Positions 42,431 to 49,669 of a stretch of DNA of 49,869 nucleotides are shown here, in pieces. Each line of letters begins with the position of its first letter. Position 1 is the stretch's first letter. The notes beneath the pieces were generated by a model that saw nothing but the letters and a program-made list of their open reading frames with translations, was not told the origin of the DNA and made no database searches. Source of the DNA: a virus; the IMG/VR virus record IMGVR_UViG_3300023119_001893, positions 1 to 49,869 of that record; one strand, written 5' to 3'. The translations under genes were made by a program, and so were the position numbers.

Positions 42431-42810
42431 GATACTTCACTTTTGCCTTTGTCTATTGGTACTACATTAATATAACCGGCATTTCGTGATGTGTCAAGTC
42501 CTTCTTCCTGTAACATATTGTAAATAATATCACGGAACCAACGATCAACTATTTCTTCTTCTAAATCAGCTTCTGTACCATAACCGTTTTGGATTAATTC
42601 TTGAATAAAAAACTTGTTCCAATCTAACTCAAAAAACCCGTTTCTAATGTTTTCTTCATTAACTTGCATATCAAGAACGTTTACCCAAGGCTCACCACGT
42701 TTTGTTGCAGCAGCTTTGGGATCTGTTTTATCTAAAACAGCTAGTTCTTTTTCTTCAATTTCTTTTTCTTTAGCAGTTATACCTGTTATGTCTTTAAGCC
42801 ACTTTTTCAT
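42427..42810 (-). CDS. conserved hypothetical phage protein
   Basis: A 127-residue protein with an N-terminal charged helix (KEKEIEEKELAVLDKTDP), then KRGEPWVNVLDMQVN and NGFFELDWNKFFIQELIQNGY. The GEPWV...FELDWN...FI..L pattern is, from memory, conserved in T4-like phages without a known function. TAATG overlap with the upstream small gene and ATGA overlap with the exonuclease gene, so it is in the same transcript. No catalytic motif. Confidence 0.75.
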   Translation of the reverse strand: MKKWLKDITGITAKEKEIEEKELAVLDKTDPKAAATKRGEPWVNVLDMQVNEENIRNGFFELDWNKFFIQELIQNGYGTEADLEEEIVDRWFRDIIYNMLQEEGLDTSRNAGYINVVPIDKGKSEVS

Positions 42811-42992
42811 TAGTATTCCACCGTTTGTTTTAGATACTGTATCTCAATAAGTTTAGATTCTGTATCATCGTTGTATCCATCGTGCAACCGATAGGATACT
42901 CCTTGTTTATATAATTTTACGTTTAACCTATTTACATCTTTAATAAGTGTATTAAGTTCTTTTATCATTTCGGCTACTTTTGGATCTTTCAT
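42810..42992 (-). CDS. small hypothetical protein (60 aa)
   Basis: A 60-residue protein, helical and charged (MIKELNTLIKDVNRLNVKLY, then SKLIEIQYLKQTVEY), with a coiled-coil look. AAGGA precedes the ATG. It overlaps the stop of a possible tiny reading frame upstream (ATGA) and its own TAA overlaps the next ATG. No known family. Confidence 0.6.
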   Translation of the reverse strand: MKDPKVAEMIKELNTLIKDVNRLNVKLYKQGVSYRLHDGYNDDTESKLIEIQYLKQTVEY

Positions 42993-43078
42993 AATTGCTT
43001 CCTTATCTTTTCGTATTCCTCTTCGCTTTTAATGCCTTTTGGAATACTATCTAAGTTTTCTTTAAGTGCCCCAGGCAT
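42989..43078 (-). CDS. possible tiny gene (29 aa)
   Basis: A 29-residue frame, MPGALKENLDSIPKGIKSEE and then YEKIRKQL, fills the gap between queE and the 60-residue gene. It begins 17 bases inside the queE 3' end and its TGA overlaps the next ATG as ATGA, the same junction style as real genes around it. The amino-acid make-up is normal for a protein. The ribosome site is poor (CGGAA directly before ATG). It could equally be untranslated spacer. Confidence 0.35.
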   Translation of the reverse strand: MPGALKENLDSIPKGIKSEEEYEKIRKQL

Positions 43079-43958
43079 TTCCGAATAGGCTAATGTGCAG
43101 TCTTGGCGAGAACCTCCACCCTCGTTCCATACAGAGGTTCGCCACCTCCTGTACGTTGAGAGTGTATTCTTCCGACCTACCCCCAAGCGGCATGAGATAT
43201 ACAGGAACGTCCACGCCTGCTTCACGATAGGTATCAACTGCTCTACCAACTTCATCAACATCGTCTTGATCAGCAACAACAAACTTAAAGTACATATCGC
43301 TGCCATCCACAAGGGAATACTCACGAGCAACATCAGGCTTAATAGCATCATCCCAAGACTCGCCCGAAACGGATAATTTCGGTGAGCAACTAAAAGTAAG
43401 TTGAATTCTTTCGTGACCATTGAGATAGTTGTAGAAGTCATCGTGTAGATGCTGTGTAGTGTTGGTTTCGATTGTAACATTTTTTAAATCCTGCATACCT
43501 GGGTGTTCAAATAGCTCAACATATAAACGCTGCCAAGCAAGTAATGGCTCGCCGCCTGTTAGAATAAGATGTACATCTTGTCCGTTATCCATAGTCCATT
43601 TGCCTTCTGGCAAAAGACTCAACAAGTGTTCTACTACTTCATCAATAGTGGCCAATTTGTTAAAGTCTTTAAACTCTGGATAGATACTTGCGTATGTATC
43701 GCAACCTGTATGTACAATAGGCAAGTCTTCAAACTTTTCTGTTTTTTCTACAATACCGTCATCCAACAATGCTTTTACTTCTGCATTGTAACGTTGGCCT
43801 TCTGCGTGTTGTTTCCAACGATCGCCTACGCTTTTATCAACACCAAAGTTCATACAACGAAAGTTACAACCAAAGGTGCGCAGGAATACACTGGGCACTC
43901 CTACAAACTTACCTTCGCCTTGTACTGAATAAAATGCTTCACTATATCTTAATTTCAT
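43062..43958 (-). CDS. queE: 7-carboxy-7-deazaguanine synthase QueE (radical SAM), with inserted cluster loop
   Basis: A 298-residue radical SAM enzyme making 7-carboxy-7-deazaguanine from carboxytetrahydropterin. YSVQGEGKFVGVPSVFLR at 10-27 and the C-terminal FSPRLHISLFGNAWGT are typical of QueE. The cluster motif is unusual: CNFRC at 31-35, then 50 residues, then CDT at 86-88, so the third ligand of the usual CxxxCxxC is supplied after a long insertion. LTGGEPLL follows. The ATG at 43958 overlaps the stop of the small membrane-protein gene. FolE and QueD in the same block support preQ0-type synthesis, perhaps for DNA modification. Confidence 0.85.
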   Translation of the reverse strand: MKLRYSEAFYSVQGEGKFVGVPSVFLRTFGCNFRCMNFGVDKSVGDRWKQHAEGQRYNAEVKALLDDGIVEKTEKFEDLPIVHTGCDTYASIYPEFKDFNKLATIDEVVEHLLSLLPEGKWTMDNGQDVHLILTGGEPLLAWQRLYVELFEHPGMQDLKNVTIETNTTQHLHDDFYNYLNGHERIQLTFSCSPKLSVSGESWDDAIKPDVAREYSLVDGSDMYFKFVVADQDDVDEVGRAVDTYREAGVDVPVYLMPLGGRSEEYTLNVQEVANLCMERGWRFSPRLHISLFGNAWGT

Positions 43959-44098
43959 TTGTATAACATCCTTGCACAAGTTAATACACTGTTTTCTTCT
44001 AAACAGTCACTCCATGTATGTACTGTGTACCAGCCAATAGATCCAAAGATAACAATAATAGCAATCAGATAACCTATAATTTTAATCCAATCGCTCAT
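43955..44098 (-). CDS. small single-pass membrane protein (47 aa)
   Basis: A 47-residue gene located exactly between folE and queE, with ATGA overlaps at both ends (start in the folE stop, stop in the queE start). The protein begins MSDWIKIIGYL and has one hydrophobic helix (IIGYLIAIIVIFGSIGW, about residues 7-23), then a polar tail with two cysteines (WSDCLEEN, LTCARMLY). It is likely an inner-membrane protein with its N-terminus in the cytoplasm or a small holin-like/regulatory protein; no family is recognised. Confidence 0.7.
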   Translation of the reverse strand: MSDWIKIIGYLIAIIVIFGSIGWYTVHTWSDCLEENSVLTCARMLYK

Positions 44099-44784
44099 CT
44101 TGGTGCAAACTCCTGTTGTAATTTAATATTGTCAAAAAACTCTTTTTTAACACCAGGATCTGTTTTAAAACAACCTTCTAGTACAGTAGTCTGTGTTAGT
44201 GAACTATGCGCCATAATACCTCTATTTTCACAGCAACCGTGTGTTGCTTGAATATAACATGCAACATCTTTACTGTTTGTTGCTGCTTTAATTTCACGCA
44301 CAATATCCATTGCAAGTTCTTCTTGCAGCGTACCACGTCTAGCACACCATTGTGCAATACGAGTGTATTTGCTTAAACCGATCAACTTATCAGCAGCAAT
44401 AATACCAATGTATGCTACACCACTTACTGGTTGATGGTGATGTGAGCAAACACTTTTAAGTTCACTACGAACAACAAGCATACCATCATATCCATCTTTA
44501 GGATCATTTGGAAATGCTGTTGCATTAGGCGCAGGATCATAACGACCTGCCATTAGTTCATTGATATACATTTTAGCAAGACGTCTACCTGTATCCATGC
44601 TGTTAGGATCTGTATCTCTGTCAATCACAAGACTGTCTAAGATACTTTCAAACTTTACAGTTAGTTCGTCAATTAATTTATCTTTATCGCCGGGCTCTAG
44701 CCATTGCGAAATGTTGTCACCTGCCCAATAGCGACCGTTGTCGTTGCGAACACGACGGGCAATTTCATGTGATATATTTGTCAT
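44095..44784 (-). CDS. folE: GTP cyclohydrolase I (FolE)
   Basis: A 229-residue enzyme converting GTP to dihydroneopterin triphosphate. Motifs: SVCSHHHQPVSG (zinc Cys and catalytic His region), YIGIIAADKLIGLSKYTRI, ARRGTLQEELAMDI and QATHGCCENRG (second zinc Cys). These match the FolE family. GGAG lies before the ATG and a sigma70 promoter upstream. In this phage the product most likely feeds QueD and QueE (7-deazaguanine route), although a folate/thymidylate role is also possible. Confidence 0.9.
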   Translation of the reverse strand: MTNISHEIARRVRNDNGRYWAGDNISQWLEPGDKDKLIDELTVKFESILDSLVIDRDTDPNSMDTGRRLAKMYINELMAGRYDPAPNATAFPNDPKDGYDGMLVVRSELKSVCSHHHQPVSGVAYIGIIAADKLIGLSKYTRIAQWCARRGTLQEELAMDIVREIKAATNSKDVACYIQATHGCCENRGIMAHSSLTQTTVLEGCFKTDPGVKKEFFDNIKLQQEFAPR

Positions 44785-44819
44785 ATAAGTTTACTCCGAG
44801 TTATAGACGAGGATGTCAT

Positions 44820-44855
44820 AAAAAATGGTATACCTTCATAATAAAAGTATACCAT
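44820..44855 (-). terminator. hairpin terminator overlapping the folE promoter
   Basis: A perfect nine-base stem (44825-44833 with 44847-44855) with a 13-base loop, followed on the minus strand by a T run (44825-44820). It ends transcripts coming from the 44871-45071 gene. The -10 box of the folE promoter lies in the upstream arm and loop edge, so transcripts started there lack the full hairpin. Confidence 0.7.
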
Positions 44856-44874
44856 GTATTTAGGTTTTTGTCAA
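44846..44874 (-). promoter_or_regulatory. sigma70-type promoter of folE
   Basis: On the minus strand perfect TTGACA (44874-44869), a 17-base spacer and TATACT (44851-44846). The -35 overlaps the stop codon of the upstream gene. The spacer contains CTAAATAC, the same core as the late-type boxes. The folE ATG lies 61 bases downstream with GGAG. Confidence 0.8.
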
Positions 44875-45071
44875 GCAAAATGTTTGTTTAACATTTCGAT
44901 GCGATCTTCTGCTGCTGCCATTTTATCCAATTCTTCTTGGATAGCTTCAACAATATCACTGTGCTCACCAATGCCTACTGATTGATTCATATAAACCATA
45001 ATGTTTGTTTTTGCTCTTTCTAACTCGCCTTCGGCGTGCATACGAGCAGCTTTAACTAATTGTTGTTTCAT
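44871..45071 (-). CDS. conserved small helical phage protein (66 aa)
   Basis: A 66-residue protein almost entirely helical: QQLVKAARMHAEGELERAK, then VYMNQSVGIGEHSDIVEAI and a LDKMAAAEDRIEML helix. The VGIGEHSD.VEAI pattern is, from memory, conserved among T4-like marine phages; its role is unknown. The start overlaps the stop of the 42-residue Cys-containing gene. A hairpin terminator directly follows. Confidence 0.75.
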   Translation of the reverse strand: MKQQLVKAARMHAEGELERAKTNIMVYMNQSVGIGEHSDIVEAIQEELDKMAAAEDRIEMLNKHFA

Positions 45072-45196
45072 TCTTTTGATTCCTTCTGTCTCTGTCTTTC
45101 TTCATATTGTGCTTTTTTCTCGAGGTACTGCTCCTCAGTTAGTGCATGCCAACCAATACATCGACCAGTTGGCGATCTTCCACAACCACAACTCAT
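45068..45196 (-). CDS. conserved tiny Cys-rich protein (42 aa)
   Basis: A 42-residue gene between two ATGA junctions (start in the stop of the 45193-45354 gene, stop in the start of the 44871-45071 gene). It begins MSCGCGRSPTGRCIGWHALT, with three cysteines and one His that could bind a metal ion, followed by a charged helix rich in Glu, Gln, Arg and Lys. From memory, very similar tiny CGCG...CIGWH proteins are found in marine T4-like phages. Function unknown. Confidence 0.7.
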   Translation of the reverse strand: MSCGCGRSPTGRCIGWHALTEEQYLEKKAQYEERQRQKESKE

Positions 45197-45354
45197 TCTG
45201 TGTACGCCTCTACAATACCGCCTGTCCACTGATTCGCAATTTCTTGTGCTGCTTCGCGGGTTGCAAAAACAGTTATTTCTCTTCCCTCGGATGTTTCGTG
45301 GTCTAAAATTACCATTTCGTCATCTTCTGCACCTTGTACTTTTACAATAAACAT
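45193..45354 (-). CDS. small hypothetical protein (53 aa)
   Basis: A 53-residue acidic protein: MFIVKVQGAEDDEMVILDHE, then an EITVFATREAAQEIANQW helix. It looks like a small beta-alpha domain. The ATG at 45354 follows AAAGGAG at good spacing; the longer frame from 45378 overlaps the preceding gene and has no ribosome site. Junctions with both neighbours are tight. Not recognised. Confidence 0.65.
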   Translation of the reverse strand: MFIVKVQGAEDDEMVILDHETSEGREITVFATREAAQEIANQWTGGIVEAYTE

Positions 45355-45356
45355 AA

Positions 45357-45587
45357 TTACTCCTTTAATGCTTTCCACATGACTTTTTTATCATGTTCCT
45401 TTAAAAATTCTTCTTCACCTGCATAAGTGCCACATTTACCTAGTGCTTCTTCAACATGCCACATTATTTCGTATAAGTCTTGTTTACAAGACCATGTAAT
45501 AAAGCCAGTTTCAAATGCATCGCTTTCTGCATACGATATTTTACTTATCTCGTTTTTTATTTTATCTACAGACCAATCTTTAATCAT
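45357..45587 (-). CDS. small hypothetical protein (76 aa)
   Basis: A 76-residue protein starting MIKDWSVDKIKNEISK, with YAESDAFETGFITWSCKQDLYE and a C-terminal WHVEEALGKCG / EEEFLKEHDKK part. It is charged and helical with two Cys. The ATG at 45587 lies inside the last codons of the phosphoribosyltransferase gene; six upstream codons are rejected. Possibly conserved in marine phages; no role is known. Confidence 0.6.
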   Translation of the reverse strand: MIKDWSVDKIKNEISKISYAESDAFETGFITWSCKQDLYEIMWHVEEALGKCGTYAGEEEFLKEHDKKVMWKALKE

Positions 45588-46134
45588 ATTCCCATGGAAA
45601 TACAATCCAAGTGTCTTGTTCGCTTGTATCTATTTCGTCCCATATATAATCTACACCATCAAATTTTGTATGTGTCTTTTCGCACATCACAGCAAACTTT
45701 ACGTTTTGATTCCATACAGTATCCCAGTTTGGATGGTCAGGCAAGCAACCGCTTTGCCAATCTTGTTTAATCCAATTGAAAGTAGCACCTGTATCGTTGA
45801 TGTCATCTACAATAAGTATTTTCTTTTTATTTGCAGGATCACTGGTTGCTTTACTCCAAACGTCATCTCTATCAATCTCAGATACATAACCAAAAGCGTC
45901 CTCGGCCATCCAGCAGTTTGATTCCGGACCTGACTCACCTTTGTTATCACGCAGTCTAACATCTAGCGCATAATGATCGCAGTCAAGTAAATGACTAAGC
46001 ACAACACTAACCGGTAGTCCGCCTCTGTTAAGGCCTACAATATAGTCTGGTCGAAATCCAGTTTTGTACATTTCTAATGCTAGTTTGTGAGCGCACTTAT
46101 GTACGTCATCCCATGTATAATGTTTACGCTCCAT
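45580..46134 (-). CDS. phosphoribosyltransferase-like protein
   Basis: A 184-residue protein of the type I phosphoribosyltransferase fold. The PRPP-binding motif is clear: KKILIVDDINDTGATFNW (about residues 109-126), preceded by YIVGLNRGGLPVSVVLSHLL (the strand-loop that binds pyrophosphate). This is closest to purine salvage enzymes of the hypoxanthine/xanthine type, but the base-binding hood is not identifiable. It could supply nucleotides for phage DNA or recycle deazaguanine-type bases. It overlaps genes on both sides. Confidence 0.8.
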   Translation of the reverse strand: MERKHYTWDDVHKCAHKLALEMYKTGFRPDYIVGLNRGGLPVSVVLSHLLDCDHYALDVRLRDNKGESGPESNCWMAEDAFGYVSEIDRDDVWSKATSDPANKKKILIVDDINDTGATFNWIKQDWQSGCLPDHPNWDTVWNQNVKFAVMCEKTHTKFDGVDYIWDEIDTSEQDTWIVFPWEYD

Positions 46135-46327
46135 ACATTCTTTTCCTGTCTGTCTTAACTTCGCCTTTTGTTTCCATTCTTGCTATCATATATGCCATTG
46201 ATTGAATATCATCTAGCATTTGTCTACATGCTATTTGATCGCCAATTTCTGCTTTACGATGCAGCATGATTGCTGTATCTTTCATAACATTGATTCTTTG
46301 AATAAGTTCTTCTACTGTGTGTATCAT
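46124..46327 (-). CDS. small helical hypothetical protein (67 aa)
   Basis: A 67-residue helical protein (VEELIQRINVMKDTAIMLHR, then QIACRQMLDDIQSMAYMIAR) ending in a basic tail. It is Met- and Ile-rich with amphipathic helices, so a coiled-coil dimer is plausible. AGGA precedes the ATG, and the stop overlaps the phosphoribosyltransferase start by 11 bases. Not recognised. Confidence 0.6.
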   Translation of the reverse strand: MIHTVEELIQRINVMKDTAIMLHRKAEIGDQIACRQMLDDIQSMAYMIARMETKGEVKTDRKRMYGA

Positions 46328-46336
46328 TGTTTTTTC

Positions 46337-46741
46337 CTAAAATGGAGTCTCATTTTCTGCGTCTTGTCTGCCTTTCCAGTCTTGGTGAACCATTGCGTAT
46401 ATACTTTTAAATTGTTCATAGGCTTTTCTTAATGCAGGATAATCATTGCACATATCTTCAACTTTAGCAACACTTGGCATGCGGTCTTCAAACTCTACAG
46501 GTTCATTGAGTGTAATAGTTAGATCATCCATTGAAATTAAATCATCAAATCCACTAGTATCAATTGTGCTACTTGTAATTGTACTTATATCAATTGTGTG
46601 TCCATAATAGTTGTTGATATCTAAACTTGTATTATTAGACATTGTTACATAGTCTGAGGTGATTGTAATGTCACCTGTACTATCTGTTATTACATACATG
46701 CCGGATTCGTCTGTTGTGGCATTACCAACCTTGTTCGTCAT
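46337..46741 (-). CDS. hypothetical protein (134 aa)
   Basis: A 134-residue protein. The N-terminal 80 residues are Ser/Thr/Asp-rich with strand-like repeats (SGMYVITDSTGDITITSDYV, then TIDISTITSSTIDTSG), suggestive of a beta-solenoid segment. The C-terminal part is helical (EDMCNDYPALRKAYEQFKSI). The pattern occurs in other marine phages as I recall, with unknown role. It overlaps the upstream gene by 20 bases. Confidence 0.65.
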   Translation of the reverse strand: MTNKVGNATTDESGMYVITDSTGDITITSDYVTMSNNTSLDINNYYGHTIDISTITSSTIDTSGFDDLISMDDLTITLNEPVEFEDRMPSVAKVEDMCNDYPALRKAYEQFKSIYAMVHQDWKGRQDAENETPF

Positions 46742-46982
46742 AATAATCGCTCAAATCCGCTGCAAGTGACAAAAGTGTTTCATAATCGTTATTTTCTACA
46801 CCTGCTACCATTGCATCAGTAACTGATGTTAATTTTTCTTCTGTAAGATTATCTTTGTTTTCATTGTAAAAAGGTGTTACGTCATCTGCTAGAATATTCA
46901 ATGCATACATATAATCTCCTTGTAGATATGCTTGTCTTGCAAGTCCTACAATACGTCTTAGTTCTAAATCACTATCAGTCAT
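46722..46982 (-). CDS. hypothetical acidic helical protein (86 aa)
   Basis: An 86-residue protein with a TPR-like helical pattern: LELRRIVGLARQAYLQGDYM, YALNILADDV, then TDAMVAGVENNDYETLLSLA. The start MTDSDLELRRI at 46982 overlaps the last codons of the epimerase gene; 22 upstream residues are rejected as they run inside galE. Two repeats of about 30 residues may form a small helical hairpin array. No known family. Confidence 0.6.
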   Translation of the reverse strand: MTDSDLELRRIVGLARQAYLQGDYMYALNILADDVTPFYNENKDNLTEEKLTSVTDAMVAGVENNDYETLLSLAADLSDYYDEQGW

Positions 46983-47841
46983 TTCTTTCAATCTCCAGTT
47001 TATATTGATCAAAGCACATGTCTTCGATATTTTTTGTAAGTGTAACAAGATTACTTAAATTATCAACTACACTTGCTACTGCATCACCCTCTCTACGAGG
47101 TGCTACAATTCTATTTAACTTTTTACCAGATACTTTTTCCATTGTATCTAAAACTTCTAATACACTAAATCCTGTGTTACTACCTAAACACTCATACGGT
47201 GTATTGGCGGGTCCTCGTTCCACTCCGTTGACAATGGCACGAGCCAAATCAACAACATGAATATAATCACGAATACAAGTACCATCCCTAGTATCATAGT
47301 CCGTACCAAAGATCTTAATGTTGGATAGTTTCTCAGCAGCCACCATAGCAGCAACACGAATAAGATGGGTAGGAACGCCCAATTGACGATTATGCCCGTC
47401 AGTACCAGATACGTTAAAAAATCTAAAGATAGTGTATCCATTAGCTTTCTCCTTTATTACGTCTTCTGCTGCCACTTTGCTACGTGCATACGGGCTTGCC
47501 ATTTCCCAAGCACTGCTAGTGCTTGCAAATAATATATGATCTGTTTGTACACGATCTAGCAAATTTGCTGTGCCCATAACATTTACACGATAGTACTCTG
47601 TTGGTTCTTTTAAACTATCAGGTACTACACTGCGTCCTGCTAAGTGTACAACAGCATCAAAGTCGCCATGTACAAACTTGGTAATATCATAAGAAGAATA
47701 ATGATCACAGTATGCCATAATATCATTATATTCACCGTGAATGTTAATATCCCAAGCAGTAACGTGATGTCCATGCTCTTTCAATAGTTTACATACATGG
47801 CTGCCAATATAACCAGTTGCACCTGTGACCAGTACTCTCAA
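46975..47841 (-). CDS. galE: NAD-dependent sugar epimerase (GalE-like), TTG start
   Basis: A 288-residue extended-SDR enzyme. GATGYIGSH (7-15) binds NAD, and SPYARSKVAAED contains the YxxxK pair. DYIHVVDLARAI and a GTDYDTRDGTCIRDY segment are typical of UDP-glucose 4-epimerase. It is shorter than cellular GalE (about 338). It begins with TTG at 47841 after a GGAGA site; no ATG exists before the nucleotide loop, so TTG is the real start. The glycosyltransferase gene directly upstream overlaps it by four bases, so it likely supplies a UDP-sugar for glycosylation of phage or host molecules. Confidence 0.85.
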   Translation of the reverse strand: MRVLVTGATGYIGSHVCKLLKEHGHHVTAWDINIHGEYNDIMAYCDHYSSYDITKFVHGDFDAVVHLAGRSVVPDSLKEPTEYYRVNVMGTANLLDRVQTDHILFASTSSAWEMASPYARSKVAAEDVIKEKANGYTIFRFFNVSGTDGHNRQLGVPTHLIRVAAMVAAEKLSNIKIFGTDYDTRDGTCIRDYIHVVDLARAIVNGVERGPANTPYECLGSNTGFSVLEVLDTMEKVSGKKLNRIVAPRREGDAVASVVDNLSNLVTLTKNIEDMCFDQYKLEIERND

Positions 47842-49013
47842 TATTTTGTCTCCGCAACATAATCACGATAACGATTGCTATCTCTACGCCATTGCTCGCC
47901 ATTACCTTGCATGATATCAATATAACGATCAATAGTCGCACTGGTCCAATCACTAATTTTGCCTAAGTCTTTATGCGGAGCATCGAGCAATGTACCTAGT
48001 TTGTTCATTGCATCTTCAACACTCCAAGGAACATACATTCTTGTATGATCATTTGCAAAGATCTCTGGAAAACTGCGATATGCTGGAAATAGTACGTTAC
48101 AGCCTAATGCATCTGCTTCACTCACAGTATTACTAGTCCAGTCTTGTAAAGCACAGTTGAATAATACCTTACTACGATTTACAATATCATAGTAATGATT
48201 CTTTTTCAAGTTTTCGTAAATTACCAGTTGTCCACGCTCTTCCATTTTTCTAGCACGGTCAATATACTTTTGATTGTTGCTGCGTAATGGACCGCCTTGC
48301 ACAATACAAAACTCTACGTCTGCTGTACCAGGTGTGCCATACCATTCTTCAATCATATCCATATAAAAGTCTGGTTGTTTTTCTTGATCAAAACGTGCAG
48401 CAAATACAACACGATTTTCACGTTCACTCCATGGTTTAATTTCTCCAACACGTAGAGCAACTTCAGTTTTATCAAACGCAAGTCCGCTGATGTTGTAGAT
48501 AGGAGCCTTCCAGTTTGCAATCTTCATGTGTGCAACCATTTCTTCATTACTTGCTAATACGCCAGTAACAAACTCGTTGCACATTTCTTCATACAAACTC
48601 ATCCACTTGCCCATACCCCAAACGTGTACAAAGTCATCTGGGTCAACTGCTTGTGCTAAACAACGAATCCAAACTTGTGGGCGTTGTTCTGCTGGAATCT
48701 GATCCATAATATAAGGCAAAGATTCCATACCAGGCTGGAACATATCTTCAAAGAAAATAACATCTTCGCCTGTAACTTCACCGTTACGCATCATTTGAAC
48801 CAAGTTCATCATTTGCGACATTGCAAAGTAAGAACGGCCATGTGCATCTAACACTTGGCCTACTTGAATTGCTTTTGTATTATCAATAGTTGTGCCAGGA
48901 ACATTTACCCAGTCTATTCCACGCCGCTGAAATGCTCGACGTGACCATTCTTCCAATTGCAATGTGTATCTGCCTTCGTAAGGCTCTAAGCCCATATAAA
49001 ACAGTTTACGCAT
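47838..49013 (-). CDS. glycosyltransferase (GT-B fold, GT4-like)
   Basis: A 391-residue protein with a two-Rossmann architecture. The C-terminal half has NRVVFAARFDQEKQPDFYMD (the GR.D..K motif region), then VEFCIVQGGPL, and LFNCALQDWTSNTVSEADAL with E and a following GCNVLFPAYRSFPE, as in the nucleotide-sugar site of GT4-like enzymes. The N-terminal half has DVIFFEDMFQPGM. It lies between a small gene and galE in one transcript, indicating a two-gene sugar module. The acceptor (DNA, virion or cell surface) is unknown. Confidence 0.75.
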   Translation of the reverse strand: MRKLFYMGLEPYEGRYTLQLEEWSRRAFQRRGIDWVNVPGTTIDNTKAIQVGQVLDAHGRSYFAMSQMMNLVQMMRNGEVTGEDVIFFEDMFQPGMESLPYIMDQIPAEQRPQVWIRCLAQAVDPDDFVHVWGMGKWMSLYEEMCNEFVTGVLASNEEMVAHMKIANWKAPIYNISGLAFDKTEVALRVGEIKPWSERENRVVFAARFDQEKQPDFYMDMIEEWYGTPGTADVEFCIVQGGPLRSNNQKYIDRARKMEERGQLVIYENLKKNHYYDIVNRSKVLFNCALQDWTSNTVSEADALGCNVLFPAYRSFPEIFANDHTRMYVPWSVEDAMNKLGTLLDAPHKDLGKISDWTSATIDRYIDIMQGNGEQWRRDSNRYRDYVAETKY

Positions 49014-49201
49014 TATCGACGTCCTTTAGCACGAGCCTTTGCACGTAACCAATTGCAGTACTTTTGATATGCCTGCCAGTTTGGATCATCTTTTTTGTAA
49101 AGTGCCTTTTCGTTAAATACTTTACCTTCGAATCTACAATAATCACGATAAGCATCTAAATCATTAAATACTTTGTTTACTACCGGATTTGTGATAGTCA
49201 T
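49013..49201 (-). CDS. small hypothetical protein (62 aa)
   Basis: A 62-residue protein rich in Lys, Asn, Tyr and Trp (AYRDYCRFEGKVFNEKALYK, then NWQAYQKYCNWLRAKARAKG), ending with a basic Arg/Lys tail. AAAGG lies upstream of the ATG, and its stop overlaps the glycosyltransferase start. The basic helix could bind nucleic acid. From memory similar small proteins occur in marine T4-like phages; function unknown. Confidence 0.65.
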   Translation of the reverse strand: MTITNPVVNKVFNDLDAYRDYCRFEGKVFNEKALYKKDDPNWQAYQKYCNWLRAKARAKGRR

Positions 49202-49215
49202 TATACCTTTTTCCT

Positions 49216-49665
49216 TTATGCTGGGTATACAATTTGACAGCCGTTTTCGCCATCTTCGGCGACATCAATAACAACAAACCGGCCGGGATATTTGCTGTTA
49301 ATTTGTGTATACAAGTCATCTGCAATCATTTCACATGACTTATAATCAAGTTGCAAGATATCACCTGCATACAATGATTCTAGCCAACGCTTGAATTGAA
49401 TAAACTCAATATCACGATCGTTGTGTGTAACTTGGATTTGCACTTTAAAGTGGAACATGTGACGATGTGGATAGCCTAAAAAGCTAACATCATATTCGTC
49501 ACCTGTTGCTAGTGCTGGATCGTCAAGTGCTGCTGGATATTTGTGGATACCTTCTTTTGTAAAAGTTACCCAAATGCTGCGTTTTGCATTTTCTAATGCG
49601 TTCAATTTAGCGTCCTCTTCTCTGTTGCGCCGTTTCATATATTCATAATAACGTTCTTGTTGCAT
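49216..49665 (-). CDS. queD: QueD/6-pyruvoyltetrahydropterin synthase-like protein
   Basis: A 149-residue protein related to 6-carboxytetrahydropterin synthase. YPHRHMFHFKVQIQV carries the zinc-binding HxH pair (family HGH), and GIHKYPAA supplies the earlier His. DRDIEFIQFKRWL, DYKSCEMIADDLY and EDGENGCQI follow. The usual catalytic Cys near the first His is not clearly present, so activity is not certain. ATG 49665 is chosen because upstream of it a different gene ends five bases away. With FolE and QueE it supports a phage-encoded 7-deazaguanine route. Confidence 0.75.
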   Translation of the reverse strand: MQQERYYEYMKRRNREEDAKLNALENAKRSIWVTFTKEGIHKYPAALDDPALATGDEYDVSFLGYPHRHMFHFKVQIQVTHNDRDIEFIQFKRWLESLYAGDILQLDYKSCEMIADDLYTQINSKYPGRFVVIDVAEDGENGCQIVYPA

Positions 49666-49669
49666 TTTG

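Noticed and set aside
42989-43480. 163-residue minus-strand open frame across the queE 3' half
   Set aside because: It lies in another frame of queE, with a hydrophobic, low-information N-terminal part. Only the last 29 residues (from 43078) lie in otherwise unassigned sequence and are listed separately.
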